64,000 nucleotides of DNA from UBA7239 sp035430165 (GTDB lineage: Bacteria > Pseudomonadota > Gammaproteobacteria > Pseudomonadales > UBA7239), in the NCBI GenBank assembly GCA_035430165.1, contig DAOMGE010000001.1, positions 122,962-186,961 of the forward strand. The letters run 5' to 3'. The notes beneath the pieces are model-generated. The model had not been told where the DNA came from. It did not search any database and worked only from the letters and a program-made list of their open reading frames with translations. A program made the position numbers and the translations under genes. Positions 46,661 through 54,389 of this stretch are shown one piece after another. Within the stretch, counting starts at the first letter, position 1; each line of letters begins with the position of its first letter.

Positions 46661-46999
46661 TTACGGATTTTCAATCGGCACCACCTTCACGGCAGTGCCA
46701 TAGCACAACACTTCGGTGACGCCCGCCATCAACTCGGTGGCGTCGTAGCGCATGCCGATGATGGCATTGGCACCGCTGTTGCTCGCGTGCTGGCACATGA
46801 TCTTGTAGGCATCGGTGCGCGCTTTCTCACAGAGGTTGGTGTAGATGCTGATGTTGCCCCCAAGAATAGTCTGCAGGCCGCCAAAAAAATTGCCTATGAT
46901 CGAACGCGAACGCACCACAATGCCGCGCACAATGCCGACGTTACCAACGATGCGATAGCCGGGAAGTTCCAGCGCTGATGTCACCATGGATGGGGTCAT
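46661..46999 (-). CDS. ybjQ: YbjQ/UPF0145 family protein
   Basis: The protein is 112 residues from the ATG at 46999, supported by AGGA 8 nt upstream. The sequence YRIVGNVGIVRGIVVRSRSIIGNFFGGLQTILGGNI and ANAIIGMRYDATEL match the YbjQ family, a pentameric-fold 'heavy-metal-binding domain' whose true function is unknown. No metal-binding cysteine array is evident. It is first in a probable operon with the small membrane protein and the GDT1-type transporter. Confidence 0.85.
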   Translation of the reverse strand: MTPSMVTSALELPGYRIVGNVGIVRGIVVRSRSIIGNFFGGLQTILGGNISIYTNLCEKARTDAYKIMCQHASNSGANAIIGMRYDATELMAGVTEVLCYGTAVKVVPIENP

Positions 47000-47130
47000 G
47001 AATTTTTCCTGCTGGCAGTGGGTATGGGGCGCGATTCTACCGGCGCGCTGCCGCAGCTGTATACCAACCCGCACGCGAGGCAGAGCACGGCGGGGATTAC
47101 CGCAGCCATCACCGGCCGGGGACGGCCATC

Positions 47131-47139
47131 TGTTACACT
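47131..47139 (+). promoter_or_regulatory. Possible extended -10 promoter for the DEAD-box helicase
   Basis: TGTTACACT has the TGn-TANANT form of an extended -10. Transcription would start near 47146, which supports helicase starts at 47180 or 47213 rather than the upstream 47018. No clear -35. Confidence 0.35.
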
Positions 47140-47179
47140 GGGGACTCCTAGTTCGTCCTCCCCGCCGCGGGTTGCAGCC

Positions 47180-48754
47180 ATGCTGTCAGCGGCCACCCTC
47201 CCGCGAGATACCATGCCTGCTACGTCCAGTTCTACCGTTACCCCCAATTCGTCCACTACGTCGTCTGTCACTACGTCATCTGTTACTACGGGCTTTGCTG
47301 CACTGGGGCTTTGTGATGCCCTCGTCCAGGCCGTCACCGGCAAGGGCTACACCGAACCCACACCCATCCAGCAACAGGCTATCCCGGCAGTGCTGGGCGG
47401 CGGCGACCTGCTCGGCGGCGCCCAGACCGGCACCGGCAAGACAGCCGCGTTTACCCTGCCGATCCTGCAATTGCTGTCCACCCGTCCAGCGCCGGCCGGC
47501 CGCACCCGCCAGAGCATCCGGGCGCTGATCCTGACTCCCACCCGCGAATTGGCGGCCCAGGTGCAGGAAAGTGTGCGCGACTACGGCAATGGCTTGCGCC
47601 TGAAATCAATGGCCATGTTCGGCGGCGTGAGCATCAACCCGCAAATCAAGCAGATCACCGATACCGACATCCTCGTCGCCACCCCCGGCCGCCTGCTCGA
47701 CCACGTGCAACAGCGCACGATTGACCTGTCGCGCGTCGAGATTCTTGTGCTCGACGAAGCCGATCGTATGCTGGACATGGGCTTTATCCACGACATCAAG
47801 CGCCTGCTGAAACTGTTGCCACAGAAACGGCAGAACCTGCTGTTTTCCGCGACCTTTTCCGACGAGATCAAACAGCTGGCCGAAGGCCTGTTGCACAAAC
47901 CCGTGTTGATTGAAGTGGCGCGCCGCAATGCTGCCGCCGAGACCATCGCCCAACGGGTGTTGCTGGTCGATCGTGAGCGCAAACGTGAGCTGCTGACCAA
48001 GCTGATCCAGGACCATAACTGGTACCAGGTGCTGGTGTTCACACGCACCAAGCACGGCGCCAACCGGCTGGCCGAACAGCTGGAGAAATCCGGCATCACG
48101 GCCATGGCCATCCATGGCAACAAGAGCCAGGGCGCGCGCACCAAGGCGCTCAGTGAATTCAAGACCGGCAAGCTGCAAGTACTGGTGGCAACCGATATCG
48201 CCGCGCGCGGTATCGACATCAGCGAGCTGCCACACGTGGTCAACTTCGAGCTGCCCAATGTGGCCGAGGATTATGTACACCGTATCGGCCGTACCGGTCG
48301 CGCCGGCTCCGAGGGCGAGGCGCTGTCGCTGGTCTGTGTCGATGAACACGGCCTGCTGGCGGGTGTCGAGCGCCTGCTGAAACGCAAGTTCGACCGCGAG
48401 GTCATCCCCGGTTTCGCACCGGACTTGTCGATCAAACCGGAACCGATCCAGAACGGCAGCCGCTCCGGTGGCGGCCGGTCACAAAATGGCCGCTCACAGA
48501 ACGGCGGCGGTGGGCAGGGACAAGGTCGCAGACCGCAGCGAACCGGCGATGCCCCGGCGCGCCTCGGCGAGAAACCTCGCCCTGCAGGTGGCGCCAGATC
48601 CTCAAGCTCAACCAGCAAGCCACAAGCCTCTGGCAACCGCCATACCGGTGGCGCGCCCAGCGGCAACAGCCCAAGCAGGCCTTCGAGCAATAGACCCGCC
48701 AGCCCCAAACCCTCGGGCACCCGTTCTTTCGGCCCTCGCAGCGGTAACCGCTAA
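47180..48754 (+). CDS. rhlE: RhlE-type DEAD-box RNA helicase
   Basis: The frame is open from 47018, but I place the start at the ATG at 47180 (524 residues); ATG 47213 is also plausible. A Ser/Thr-rich leader (SSVTTSSVTT) precedes the Q motif region GFAALGLCDALVQAV. Helicase motifs are all present: AQTGTGKTA, PTRELAAQ, TPGRLLD, DEADRMLDMGF, SATF, ATDIAARGIDI and HRIGRTGRAG. The C-terminal ~150 residues are basic and low in complexity, rich in Gly, Ser, Arg and Asn, as in RhlE proteins where the tail binds RNA. It is expected to remodel RNA in ribosome assembly or cold adaptation. RhlE is preferred over DbpA or SrmB, but subfamily is not certain. Confidence 0.85.
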   Translation: MLSAATLPRDTMPATSSSTVTPNSSTTSSVTTSSVTTGFAALGLCDALVQAVTGKGYTEPTPIQQQAIPAVLGGGDLLGGAQTGTGKTAAFTLPILQLLSTRPAPAGRTRQSIRALILTPTRELAAQVQESVRDYGNGLRLKSMAMFGGVSINPQIKQITDTDILVATPGRLLDHVQQRTIDLSRVEILVLDEADRMLDMGFIHDIKRLLKLLPQKRQNLLFSATFSDEIKQLAEGLLHKPVLIEVARRNAAAETIAQRVLLVDRERKRELLTKLIQDHNWYQVLVFTRTKHGANRLAEQLEKSGITAMAIHGNKSQGARTKALSEFKTGKLQVLVATDIAARGIDISELPHVVNFELPNVAEDYVHRIGRTGRAGSEGEALSLVCVDEHGLLAGVERLLKRKFDREVIPGFAPDLSIKPEPIQNGSRSGGGRSQNGRSQNGGGGQGQGRRPQRTGDAPARLGEKPRPAGGARSSSSTSKPQASGNRHTGGAPSGNSPSRPSSNRPASPKPSGTRSFGPRSGNR

Positions 48755-48765
48755 TCCCGACCCGC

Positions 48766-49974
48766 ATGGCCGCTGACGCCCCTCGCCCGTCTCGCCTGCC
48801 CTTCGCCATCTGGGCGCTGGGCATGGTCAGCCTGTTCGGGGATGTGGCCTCGGAAATGATTTTCAGCCTGTTACCTGCCTTCCTCACCAGTGAGCTGGGC
48901 GCCAGCGCGCTGATGGTCGGGCTGATTGTTGGCATGGGTGAAGCCACGGCGCTGACCGTCAAGATTATTTCTGGCCCACTGTCAGACCGGCTGGGCCAGC
49001 GCAAATGGCTGGCACTGGTCGGCTATGGCATGGCTGCCCTGATGAAACCCTTTTTTGCGATAGCGGGATCGCCACTGCATGTCCTGTTTGCCCACCTGCT
49101 CGACCGCACGGGCAAAGGCATACGCGGTGCGCCGCGCGATGCGCTGATCGCCGACATCACGCCACCCTCGATGCGCGGTGCCGCTTACGGTTTACGGCAG
49201 GCGCTGGACAGCCTCGGTGCCATTCTCGGCCCACTGCTGGCACTGGTGCTGATGGCGTTGTGGGCCAACAACATCCGCGCCGTGTTCTGGGTAGCCGCCA
49301 TACCAGCTGCCATCTCGGTCATCATCCTGTTTTTCGGTGTGCAGGAGCCGGCCGGACTGGTGAAAAGCAGCGTCGGCAACCCGCTTGCCCGTACCAACCT
49401 GCGTCGCCTGCCCCCGGCTTTCTGGCATGTGGTGCTGTTTGGTGGCCTGTTCACACTGGCGCGCTTCAACCAGGCCTTCCTGGTGTTGCGCGTACAACAA
49501 GGTGGACTGGCACTGGGACATCTGCCCATGGTGCTAGTAGCCATGAACGTGGTGTACGCCCTGTCAGCCTACCCATTGGGCAAGCTGGCCGATCGCATGG
49601 CGCACAAACACTTGCTCGCCATCGGCATGCTGTTACTCGTCAGTGCTGACCTGCTACTTGCGCACAGCAATCAAGGCTATTTCGTCTGGATGGGTGTGGG
49701 GCTCTGGGGCCTGCACATGGGTGCGACCCAGGGATTGCTGGCGGCGATGGTCGCTGACACCGCACCGACCGACCTGCGCGGAACGGCGTTCGGCGTGTTC
49801 AATCTGGTAGCAGGACTGGCGCTGTTATGTAGCGGGGGCACGGCAGGACTGGTATGGGATCATTTCGGCGCCCGATACACCTTTATTTTCGGGGCCAGCA
49901 TGGCACTGCTAGCGCTGGTCGCCTTGCTGATACACAGCCAATCGGCCAGAAAAAGCAGGAAATCTCAGATATAG
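48766..49974 (+). CDS. Major facilitator superfamily transporter
   Basis: A 402-residue protein with twelve predicted helices. The loop between helices 2 and 3 holds GPLSDRLGQRKW (MFS motif A), and a related GKLADRMAHKH lies between helices 8 and 9. FGDVASEMIFSLLPAFL at the N-terminus and DRTGKGIRGAPRDALIAD are typical of a conserved but uncharacterised bacterial MFS group. It starts 11 bp after the helicase stop, so it may share that transcript. Its end overlaps the convergent coq7 by 10 bp. The substrate is unknown. Confidence 0.85.
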   Translation: MAADAPRPSRLPFAIWALGMVSLFGDVASEMIFSLLPAFLTSELGASALMVGLIVGMGEATALTVKIISGPLSDRLGQRKWLALVGYGMAALMKPFFAIAGSPLHVLFAHLLDRTGKGIRGAPRDALIADITPPSMRGAAYGLRQALDSLGAILGPLLALVLMALWANNIRAVFWVAAIPAAISVIILFFGVQEPAGLVKSSVGNPLARTNLRRLPPAFWHVVLFGGLFTLARFNQAFLVLRVQQGGLALGHLPMVLVAMNVVYALSAYPLGKLADRMAHKHLLAIGMLLLVSADLLLAHSNQGYFVWMGVGLWGLHMGATQGLLAAMVADTAPTDLRGTAFGVFNLVAGLALLCSGGTAGLVWDHFGARYTFIFGASMALLALVALLIHSQSARKSRKSQI

Positions 49975-50618
49975 CGACTGCTGCGCGTCATCAGGCGCGA
50001 CACCAGTGTCATCCCTTTCTTCACGGGCGCAGGAAAACGCAAGCCACCGGCTGCAAGTGCGGCATGGCTGTGATGCGCCTCGTCTTCCAACATCTTTTCG
50101 ACAATCGCCCGGCTCTTGTCATCATGCACGGGCAGCGTTTGCAGATGCTCTTCGAGATGCTCGCAGACCTGGTCCTCGATGGCCGATACGAAACCGAGGC
50201 TGACCTTGTCGCCGACCAGCCCGGCTGCCGCGCCCAGACCGAACGACATGCCGTACCAGAGCGGGTTCAGCAGCGACAGGTGGCCGCCAAGTTGCTTCAC
50301 GCGTTCCTCGCACCAGGCAAGGTGATCGATTTCCTCGTCCGCTGCCCGTTCCATCTCCGCCCGCACGGCAGGCAATTGCGCCGTCAATGCCTGTCCCTGG
50401 TAGAGCGCTTGCGCGCAGACTTCCCCGGTGTGGTTGACGCGCATCAGGCCGCTGGCCAGCTTGCGCTCGTCTGCTGTCAGTGAGCACTCCGCTTCCTGCA
50501 GGGCTGGCGACTGGCGCAGGGATGGCCGTGTGTTGCCGGTCAGTGTGCGCAGGGCACGGTCAGCCGTCATCAGGGCGTGGTCGATGGGCGATAACTGGCG
50601 ATTTTCCAACATGCTCAC
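49965..50618 (-). CDS. coq7: 3-demethoxyubiquinol 3-hydroxylase
   Basis: A 217-residue di-iron monooxygenase of ubiquinone biosynthesis. The carboxylate ligands occur as MRVNHTGEVCAQALYQGQ (first Glu), ADEEIDHLAWCEERV (ExxH) and a second pair, EDQVCEHLEEHL, followed by MLEDEAHHSHAAL. This is the soluble-leaflet Coq7 type that hydroxylates the ring before the last O-methylation, and it indicates aerobic ubiquinone synthesis. The start is ATG 50618 or the in-frame ATG two codons on. It is divergent from the acyl-CoA dehydrogenase gene. Confidence 0.95.
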   Translation of the reverse strand: MSMLENRQLSPIDHALMTADRALRTLTGNTRPSLRQSPALQEAECSLTADERKLASGLMRVNHTGEVCAQALYQGQALTAQLPAVRAEMERAADEEIDHLAWCEERVKQLGGHLSLLNPLWYGMSFGLGAAAGLVGDKVSLGFVSAIEDQVCEHLEEHLQTLPVHDDKSRAIVEKMLEDEAHHSHAALAAGGLRFPAPVKKGMTLVSRLMTRSSRYI

Positions 50619-50660
50619 AAGTTCCGGGGCGTGTAATCCATGGTCGCCAGTTTACCACTT

Positions 50661-50675
50661 GTCACAGTATGTGAC
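50661..50675. promoter_or_regulatory. Perfect 6-3-6 palindrome, candidate operator
   Basis: GTCACAGTATGTGAC is a perfect inverted repeat with a 3-bp centre. It lies in the -35 region of the extended -10 at 50689-50697, in the divergent gap between coq7 and the acyl-CoA dehydrogenase. A dimeric repressor site is a reasonable guess. Confidence 0.45.
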
Positions 50676-50688
50676 GCCCTTGTGCGGA

Positions 50689-50697
50689 TGGTAGAAT
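50689..50697 (+). promoter_or_regulatory. Extended -10 promoter of the acyl-CoA dehydrogenase gene
   Basis: TGGTAGAAT is an extended -10 ending 46 bp before the GTG start. A weak -35 may overlap the palindrome at 50661-50675. Confidence 0.5.
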
Positions 50698-50743
50698 GCT
50701 GTCCTTCCCGTCATCCCACCAGCAGTAGAAGAGGAGCTCCGCC

Positions 50744-51871
50744 GTGGATCTCGATTTCAACGAAGAACAAGTCATGCTGCGCGACACCGCGCGCGGCATA
50801 TGTGAAGAATTGTCCCCGTCGGCCATCGTGCGGGCGATGGAGCAGGACGAGACCGGTTTTTCTGCGCCGTTCTGGAAGCAGCTGGCCGAACTGGGTATCA
50901 CCAGCCTCGGCATTCCCGAAGCGCATGGCGGCATGGCCTGGGGCGCGCTGGAAATGGCTATCGTCTATGAAGAATTCGGCCGCTCACTGGCGCCGAGCCC
51001 GCACTGGGCCAGTTGCGTATTGTCCGCCAAACTGCTGGAACTGGCCGGCACCGACGCACAACAATCCGCACTGCTGCCCGGTATTGCCGCTGGCGAAACC
51101 ATCGTCGTGCCGGCATGGCTGGAACCCAAAAACGGTTTTGGCCCGGAAGGCGTACAACTGCGCGCGGCAAAACAGGGTGACACGTATGTATTGAACGGCA
51201 CCAAATTGCTGGTGCCTTTTGCGTCCAGCGCATCAAGGCTGCTGGTATTGGCGCGCACCGGTGAAGGGGTACAGGATGTGGCCGGTTTGCTGGTTGATCC
51301 TGCTGCACAAGGCGTAACGATCACGCGCGAACGCAACCATGCTGACGATGCGCTATACCAAGTGGATTTCAACCATGTCAGCGTTGCCACTGTCGATGTG
51401 CTCGAGCAGAAAAACTTCTGGGGCGCATGGGATGAAGCCATGACCCGCTCGATTGTTGCGCAAGCGGCACAGGCGATCGGTGCTGCCGAAGCCATCCATG
51501 CCATGGCAACCGACTATTCCAAGCAACGTGTGCAGTTTGGCAAACCCATCGGCTCCTTCCAGGCCATCGCGCATTATCTCGCCGACCTGATTGTAAAAAT
51601 CGAGGGCGCGAAAGTGCTGGTGTACCAGGCCGCGTGGGCCATCGACAACAACAAGCCTTACGCAAAACTGGCCGCGCAGGCCAAGTTGCAAGCCTGCAAT
51701 GTTTTCCGTGAAGCGTCTGCGACCGGCGTACAAATCCACGGCGGTTTCGGTTTCACCTCCGAAGGCGATCCGCAATTGTATTTCCGCCGCGCCAAACACT
51801 GGCAGTTGATGAACTGGGATTCTTCGTATCTGGAAAAACGTATTGCTGCGTTGGTGCTAGATGCAGCGTGA
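50744..51871 (+). CDS. Acyl-CoA dehydrogenase family protein
   Basis: A 375-residue flavoprotein that starts with GTG behind GAGGAG. The N-terminal helical domain (LDFNEEQVMLRDTARG) and the C-terminal KQRVQFGKPIGSFQAIAHYLAD and IHGGFGFTSEGDPQLYFRR are standard acyl-CoA dehydrogenase segments. The Glu in TSEGDP sits where the catalytic base is found in many members. The N-terminal end is closest to short dehydrogenases such as those of steroid side-chain (FadE-type) or branched acyl-CoA catabolism. It opens an apparent catabolic group with an SDR, an HMGS-like/DUF35 protein and a thiolase. Exact acyl substrate unknown. Confidence 0.88.
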   Translation: MDLDFNEEQVMLRDTARGICEELSPSAIVRAMEQDETGFSAPFWKQLAELGITSLGIPEAHGGMAWGALEMAIVYEEFGRSLAPSPHWASCVLSAKLLELAGTDAQQSALLPGIAAGETIVVPAWLEPKNGFGPEGVQLRAAKQGDTYVLNGTKLLVPFASSASRLLVLARTGEGVQDVAGLLVDPAAQGVTITRERNHADDALYQVDFNHVSVATVDVLEQKNFWGAWDEAMTRSIVAQAAQAIGAAEAIHAMATDYSKQRVQFGKPIGSFQAIAHYLADLIVKIEGAKVLVYQAAWAIDNNKPYAKLAAQAKLQACNVFREASATGVQIHGGFGFTSEGDPQLYFRRAKHWQLMNWDSSYLEKRIAALVLDAA

Positions 51872-51881
51872 TGAAATAGAT

Positions 51882-51901
51882 GGGCGTGATAAATCACGCC
51901 C
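51882..51901. repeat. Perfect 8-bp-stem palindrome in the gap before the SDR gene
   Basis: GGGCGTGA-TAAA-TCACGCCC forms a perfect hairpin 10 bp after the acyl-CoA dehydrogenase stop. It resembles short dispersed palindromes found in many bacterial genomes and may also act as a weak attenuator inside the operon. Confidence 0.6.
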
Positions 51902-51927
51902 CTACGCAAAAAACTAACGGGGTTTTT

Positions 51928-52809
51928 ATGGGAATTCTTGACGGCAAAGCAGCCATCGTTACCGGCAGTGGACGTGGCGTAGGTCGCGGTCACTGTCTCC
52001 ATCTGGCAAAGAACGGCGCAAAAGTTGTTGTGAATGATATTTTGCTGGAAGAAGCGCAAAAAGTTGCTGATGAAATCAATGCGTCGGGCGGCGAAGCCAT
52101 TGCCAGCAACGCCGACATTGGCACACGCGCCGGCTGCGAATCACTGGTGCAACAGTGTGTGGATGCGTTCGGCCATATCGACATCGCCATCAACAACGCC
52201 GGCATTGTGCGCGACAAGACCTTACTGAAACTGGAAGATGCCGATTTTGATCTGGTGTTGCGCATCCACGTGATGGGCACGTTCTGGATTGCACAAGCCG
52301 CTGCGAAAAAAATGATCGAGCAAGGCACAGGCGGCTCGATTATCAACACCACATCCGGCGCACATTTCGGCAGCTTCGGACAGACGAATTATTCCGCTGC
52401 CAAAGGCGCAATTGCATCGATGACCTACACCTGGGCGATGGAACTGGCGAAGCACGGCATTCGTGTCAACGCGATTGGCCCGCTCGCCACCACACACATG
52501 TCGGCCACGTTTTCTGACGCCGACAAGATGCCGTATTTTCCGCCAGAAAATAACGGCCCGATTGTGTGCTGGTTGTGCAGCGACGAAGCGGATTTTGTTT
52601 CCGGCCAGATTTTCGGCACCGGCGGCGATCGCATCTCGCACATGGTGCAACCGCATTACGGCAAGACACTCATACAACCGGGCGGCTGGGAAATCGACCA
52701 GATCCGCACGTATTTCAAACAGCACATGCAACCGGAGTTCGGCGCGTTCGGCATGCTCGGCAAACCGTACCCGTTCCACGCCGGCGTTAAACCACCGGCA
52801 AAAGATTGA
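51928..52809 (+). CDS. Short-chain dehydrogenase, HSD17B4-like 3-hydroxyacyl-CoA dehydrogenase
   Basis: The protein is 293 residues from the ATG at 51928; an earlier in-frame ATG at 51880 lies inside a hairpin. The SDR cofactor motif is TGSGRGVGRG (about 12-21), then INNAGIVRDKTLLKLEDADFD, and the active-site YSAAKG with an upstream Ser region. The IVRDKTLL and KLEDADFD wording is that of the dehydrogenase domain of multifunctional enzyme type 2. It probably oxidises a 3-hydroxyacyl-CoA with NAD. It is downstream of the acyl-CoA dehydrogenase and upstream of the HMGS-like and thiolase genes. Confidence 0.85.
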   Translation: MGILDGKAAIVTGSGRGVGRGHCLHLAKNGAKVVVNDILLEEAQKVADEINASGGEAIASNADIGTRAGCESLVQQCVDAFGHIDIAINNAGIVRDKTLLKLEDADFDLVLRIHVMGTFWIAQAAAKKMIEQGTGGSIINTTSGAHFGSFGQTNYSAAKGAIASMTYTWAMELAKHGIRVNAIGPLATTHMSATFSDADKMPYFPPENNGPIVCWLCSDEADFVSGQIFGTGGDRISHMVQPHYGKTLIQPGGWEIDQIRTYFKQHMQPEFGAFGMLGKPYPFHAGVKPPAKD

Positions 52810-52816
52810 CCTCCCC

Positions 52817-52885
52817 GATTCGCTGCGCGAATCACCCCTCCTACCCAGCAGGAGGGGCATCGTCTCCCCTGCGTAGTAGGGGAGA
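52817..52885. repeat. Cluster of three short hairpins (REP-like mosaic)
   Basis: Three consecutive stems are visible: GATTCG/CGAATC (52817-52833), CCCCTCCT/AGGAGGGG (52835-52857) and TCTCCCCT/AGGGGAGA (52863-52885). They fill most of the 128-bp gap between the SDR and HMGS-like genes. The composition resembles REP-type dispersed repeats. Confidence 0.6.
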
Positions 52886-52937
52886 TGCTGAACGCAGTGA
52901 AGCAGAGGGGTCATCATCAGGTTAGCGAGGTTTTAAT

Positions 52938-54389
52938 ATGATCGGTATTGTTTCTTACGGCGCATACATTCCGCGCATGCGTTTGCCGGCATCGGTGATG
53001 GCGGGCAAGGCACCCAAAGAAGGCGGCCCGGAAAAAGCCGTGGCATGGATGGACGAAGACAGCGTGACGATGGCCGTCGCCGCAGCACAAAACTGCTTGC
53101 AGGGTTTTGATCGCTCGCGTGTCGATGCCGTGCTGTTTGCGACAACAACTTACGCGTTTGCCGAGAAACAAGGTGCCGCGATTATCGCAAAAGCCCTGAA
53201 CCTGAAAGGTGACGTGCGCACGGCAGATATTTCCCACAGCACCCGTTCGGGCAGTATTGCATTGCAATCTGCTGTGGATGCCGTGAAAGCGGGCAGCGCA
53301 GCACGCGTGCTGGTGATTGCCGCCGATTGCCGCATGGGCGCACCCGGTTCCGGTTTTGAAGCGAATACCGGCGATGCTGCCGCTGCCTTTCTCGTCGGTG
53401 CAGAAGGCGCGATTGCATCACTGGATTGTGCGTGCGCGCACACCACGGAAATTATCGACATCTGGCGCAAACAGGGCGACCGTTTTGTGCACAGTTGGGA
53501 AGACCGTTTCGTCAACGTACACGGCTACATCGACAACACGGTTGCTGCCATCAAGGGTCTGTTTGCAAAAAGCGGCAAGACCGCCGCCGATATTGCGAAA
53601 GCCGCGCTGTACGCACCGGAAGCGCGTTCGCTTGGCGAAATGAGCAAAGCCGCCGGCATTGCGAAAGAACAAATCCAGGACACTTTGTTTGGTAAAGTCG
53701 GCAATGCCGGTTCAGCTTACGCACCCCTGTTGTTGATTGCCGCACTGGAAAATGCGAAAGCGGGTGAAAAAATTCTCGTTGCCAATTATGGCGACGGTGC
53801 TGATGCGATGTTATTCACCGTCACGGGTGCTCGCAACAAGGCAGAAGGCTATCGCAGCGTGAACGATTTGTTGGCGCACCGCAAAGTGGTTGATGCTTAT
53901 GGCAAATACATGAAAGCGCGCGGCCTGACGATTACCGAATATCCTGAAAACGACGATCAGGGAATTTCTGCCACGGTGCATTACCGTGAACGCGATGAGG
54001 ATTTGTCGCTCGAAGGCCAACAGTGCACGCACTGTGGCACGCACCAGTTTCCGAAAGGCCGCGTTTGCGTGCGCTGCCATGCAAAAGATTTGTGGACGCC
54101 ATCCTGCTACAGCGATCTCACCGGCAAAGTGGTGACCTACACACTCGATGCATTTTTTCCATCACCGGAACCACCAACCGCTGTCGGCATTATTGAAGTG
54201 GTGAACGCCGATGGCTCGGCCGGCCCACGCATCCACATGCAGATCGGCGAAACCACGCCGAAAGATATCGCCATTGATTTGCCGGTTGAATTCACCTTCC
54301 GCTGCATCCACCGCGTCGGTTTGCGTCCGAATTATTTCTGGAAATGTACGCCCATTGCCACAGCTGTCGCTGAAGGAGCTGCCGCATGA
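52938..54389 (+). CDS. HMG-CoA synthase-like protein fused to a DUF35/OB-fold zinc-ribbon domain
   Basis: A 483-residue protein. Residues 1-~310 form a thiolase-fold domain similar to archaeal-type HMG-CoA synthase, and residues ~355-483 form a DUF35 domain with a rubredoxin-like ribbon at Cys363, 366, 377 and 380. At the place of the catalytic Cys the sequence reads SHSTRSGSIAL (Thr102 aligned by eye), and the catalytic His position looks like Tyr225, so condensing activity is doubtful. The conserved KVGNAGSAY loop remains. It overlaps the thiolase gene by 4 bp. In archaea a DUF35 protein bridges thiolase and HMG-CoA synthase. Here a scaffold or acyl-CoA shuttle for the neighbouring thiolase is inferred. 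Confidence 0.75.
   Translation: MIGIVSYGAYIPRMRLPASVMAGKAPKEGGPEKAVAWMDEDSVTMAVAAAQNCLQGFDRSRVDAVLFATTTYAFAEKQGAAIIAKALNLKGDVRTADISHSTRSGSIALQSAVDAVKAGSAARVLVIAADCRMGAPGSGFEANTGDAAAAFLVGAEGAIASLDCACAHTTEIIDIWRKQGDRFVHSWEDRFVNVHGYIDNTVAAIKGLFAKSGKTAADIAKAALYAPEARSLGEMSKAAGIAKEQIQDTLFGKVGNAGSAYAPLLLIAALENAKAGEKILVANYGDGADAMLFTVTGARNKAEGYRSVNDLLAHRKVVDAYGKYMKARGLTITEYPENDDQGISATVHYRERDEDLSLEGQQCTHCGTHQFPKGRVCVRCHAKDLWTPSCYSDLTGKVVTYTLDAFFPSPEPPTAVGIIEVVNADGSAGPRIHMQIGETTPKDIAIDLPVEFTFRCIHRVGLRPNYFWKCTPIATAVAEGAAA

Noticed and set aside
47258..47290. Short direct repeat (ACGTC.TCTGT.ACT twice) before the DEAD-box core
   Set aside because: It encodes a Ser/Thr-rich low-complexity linker (SSVTTSSVTT), so it is explained by the protein sequence.
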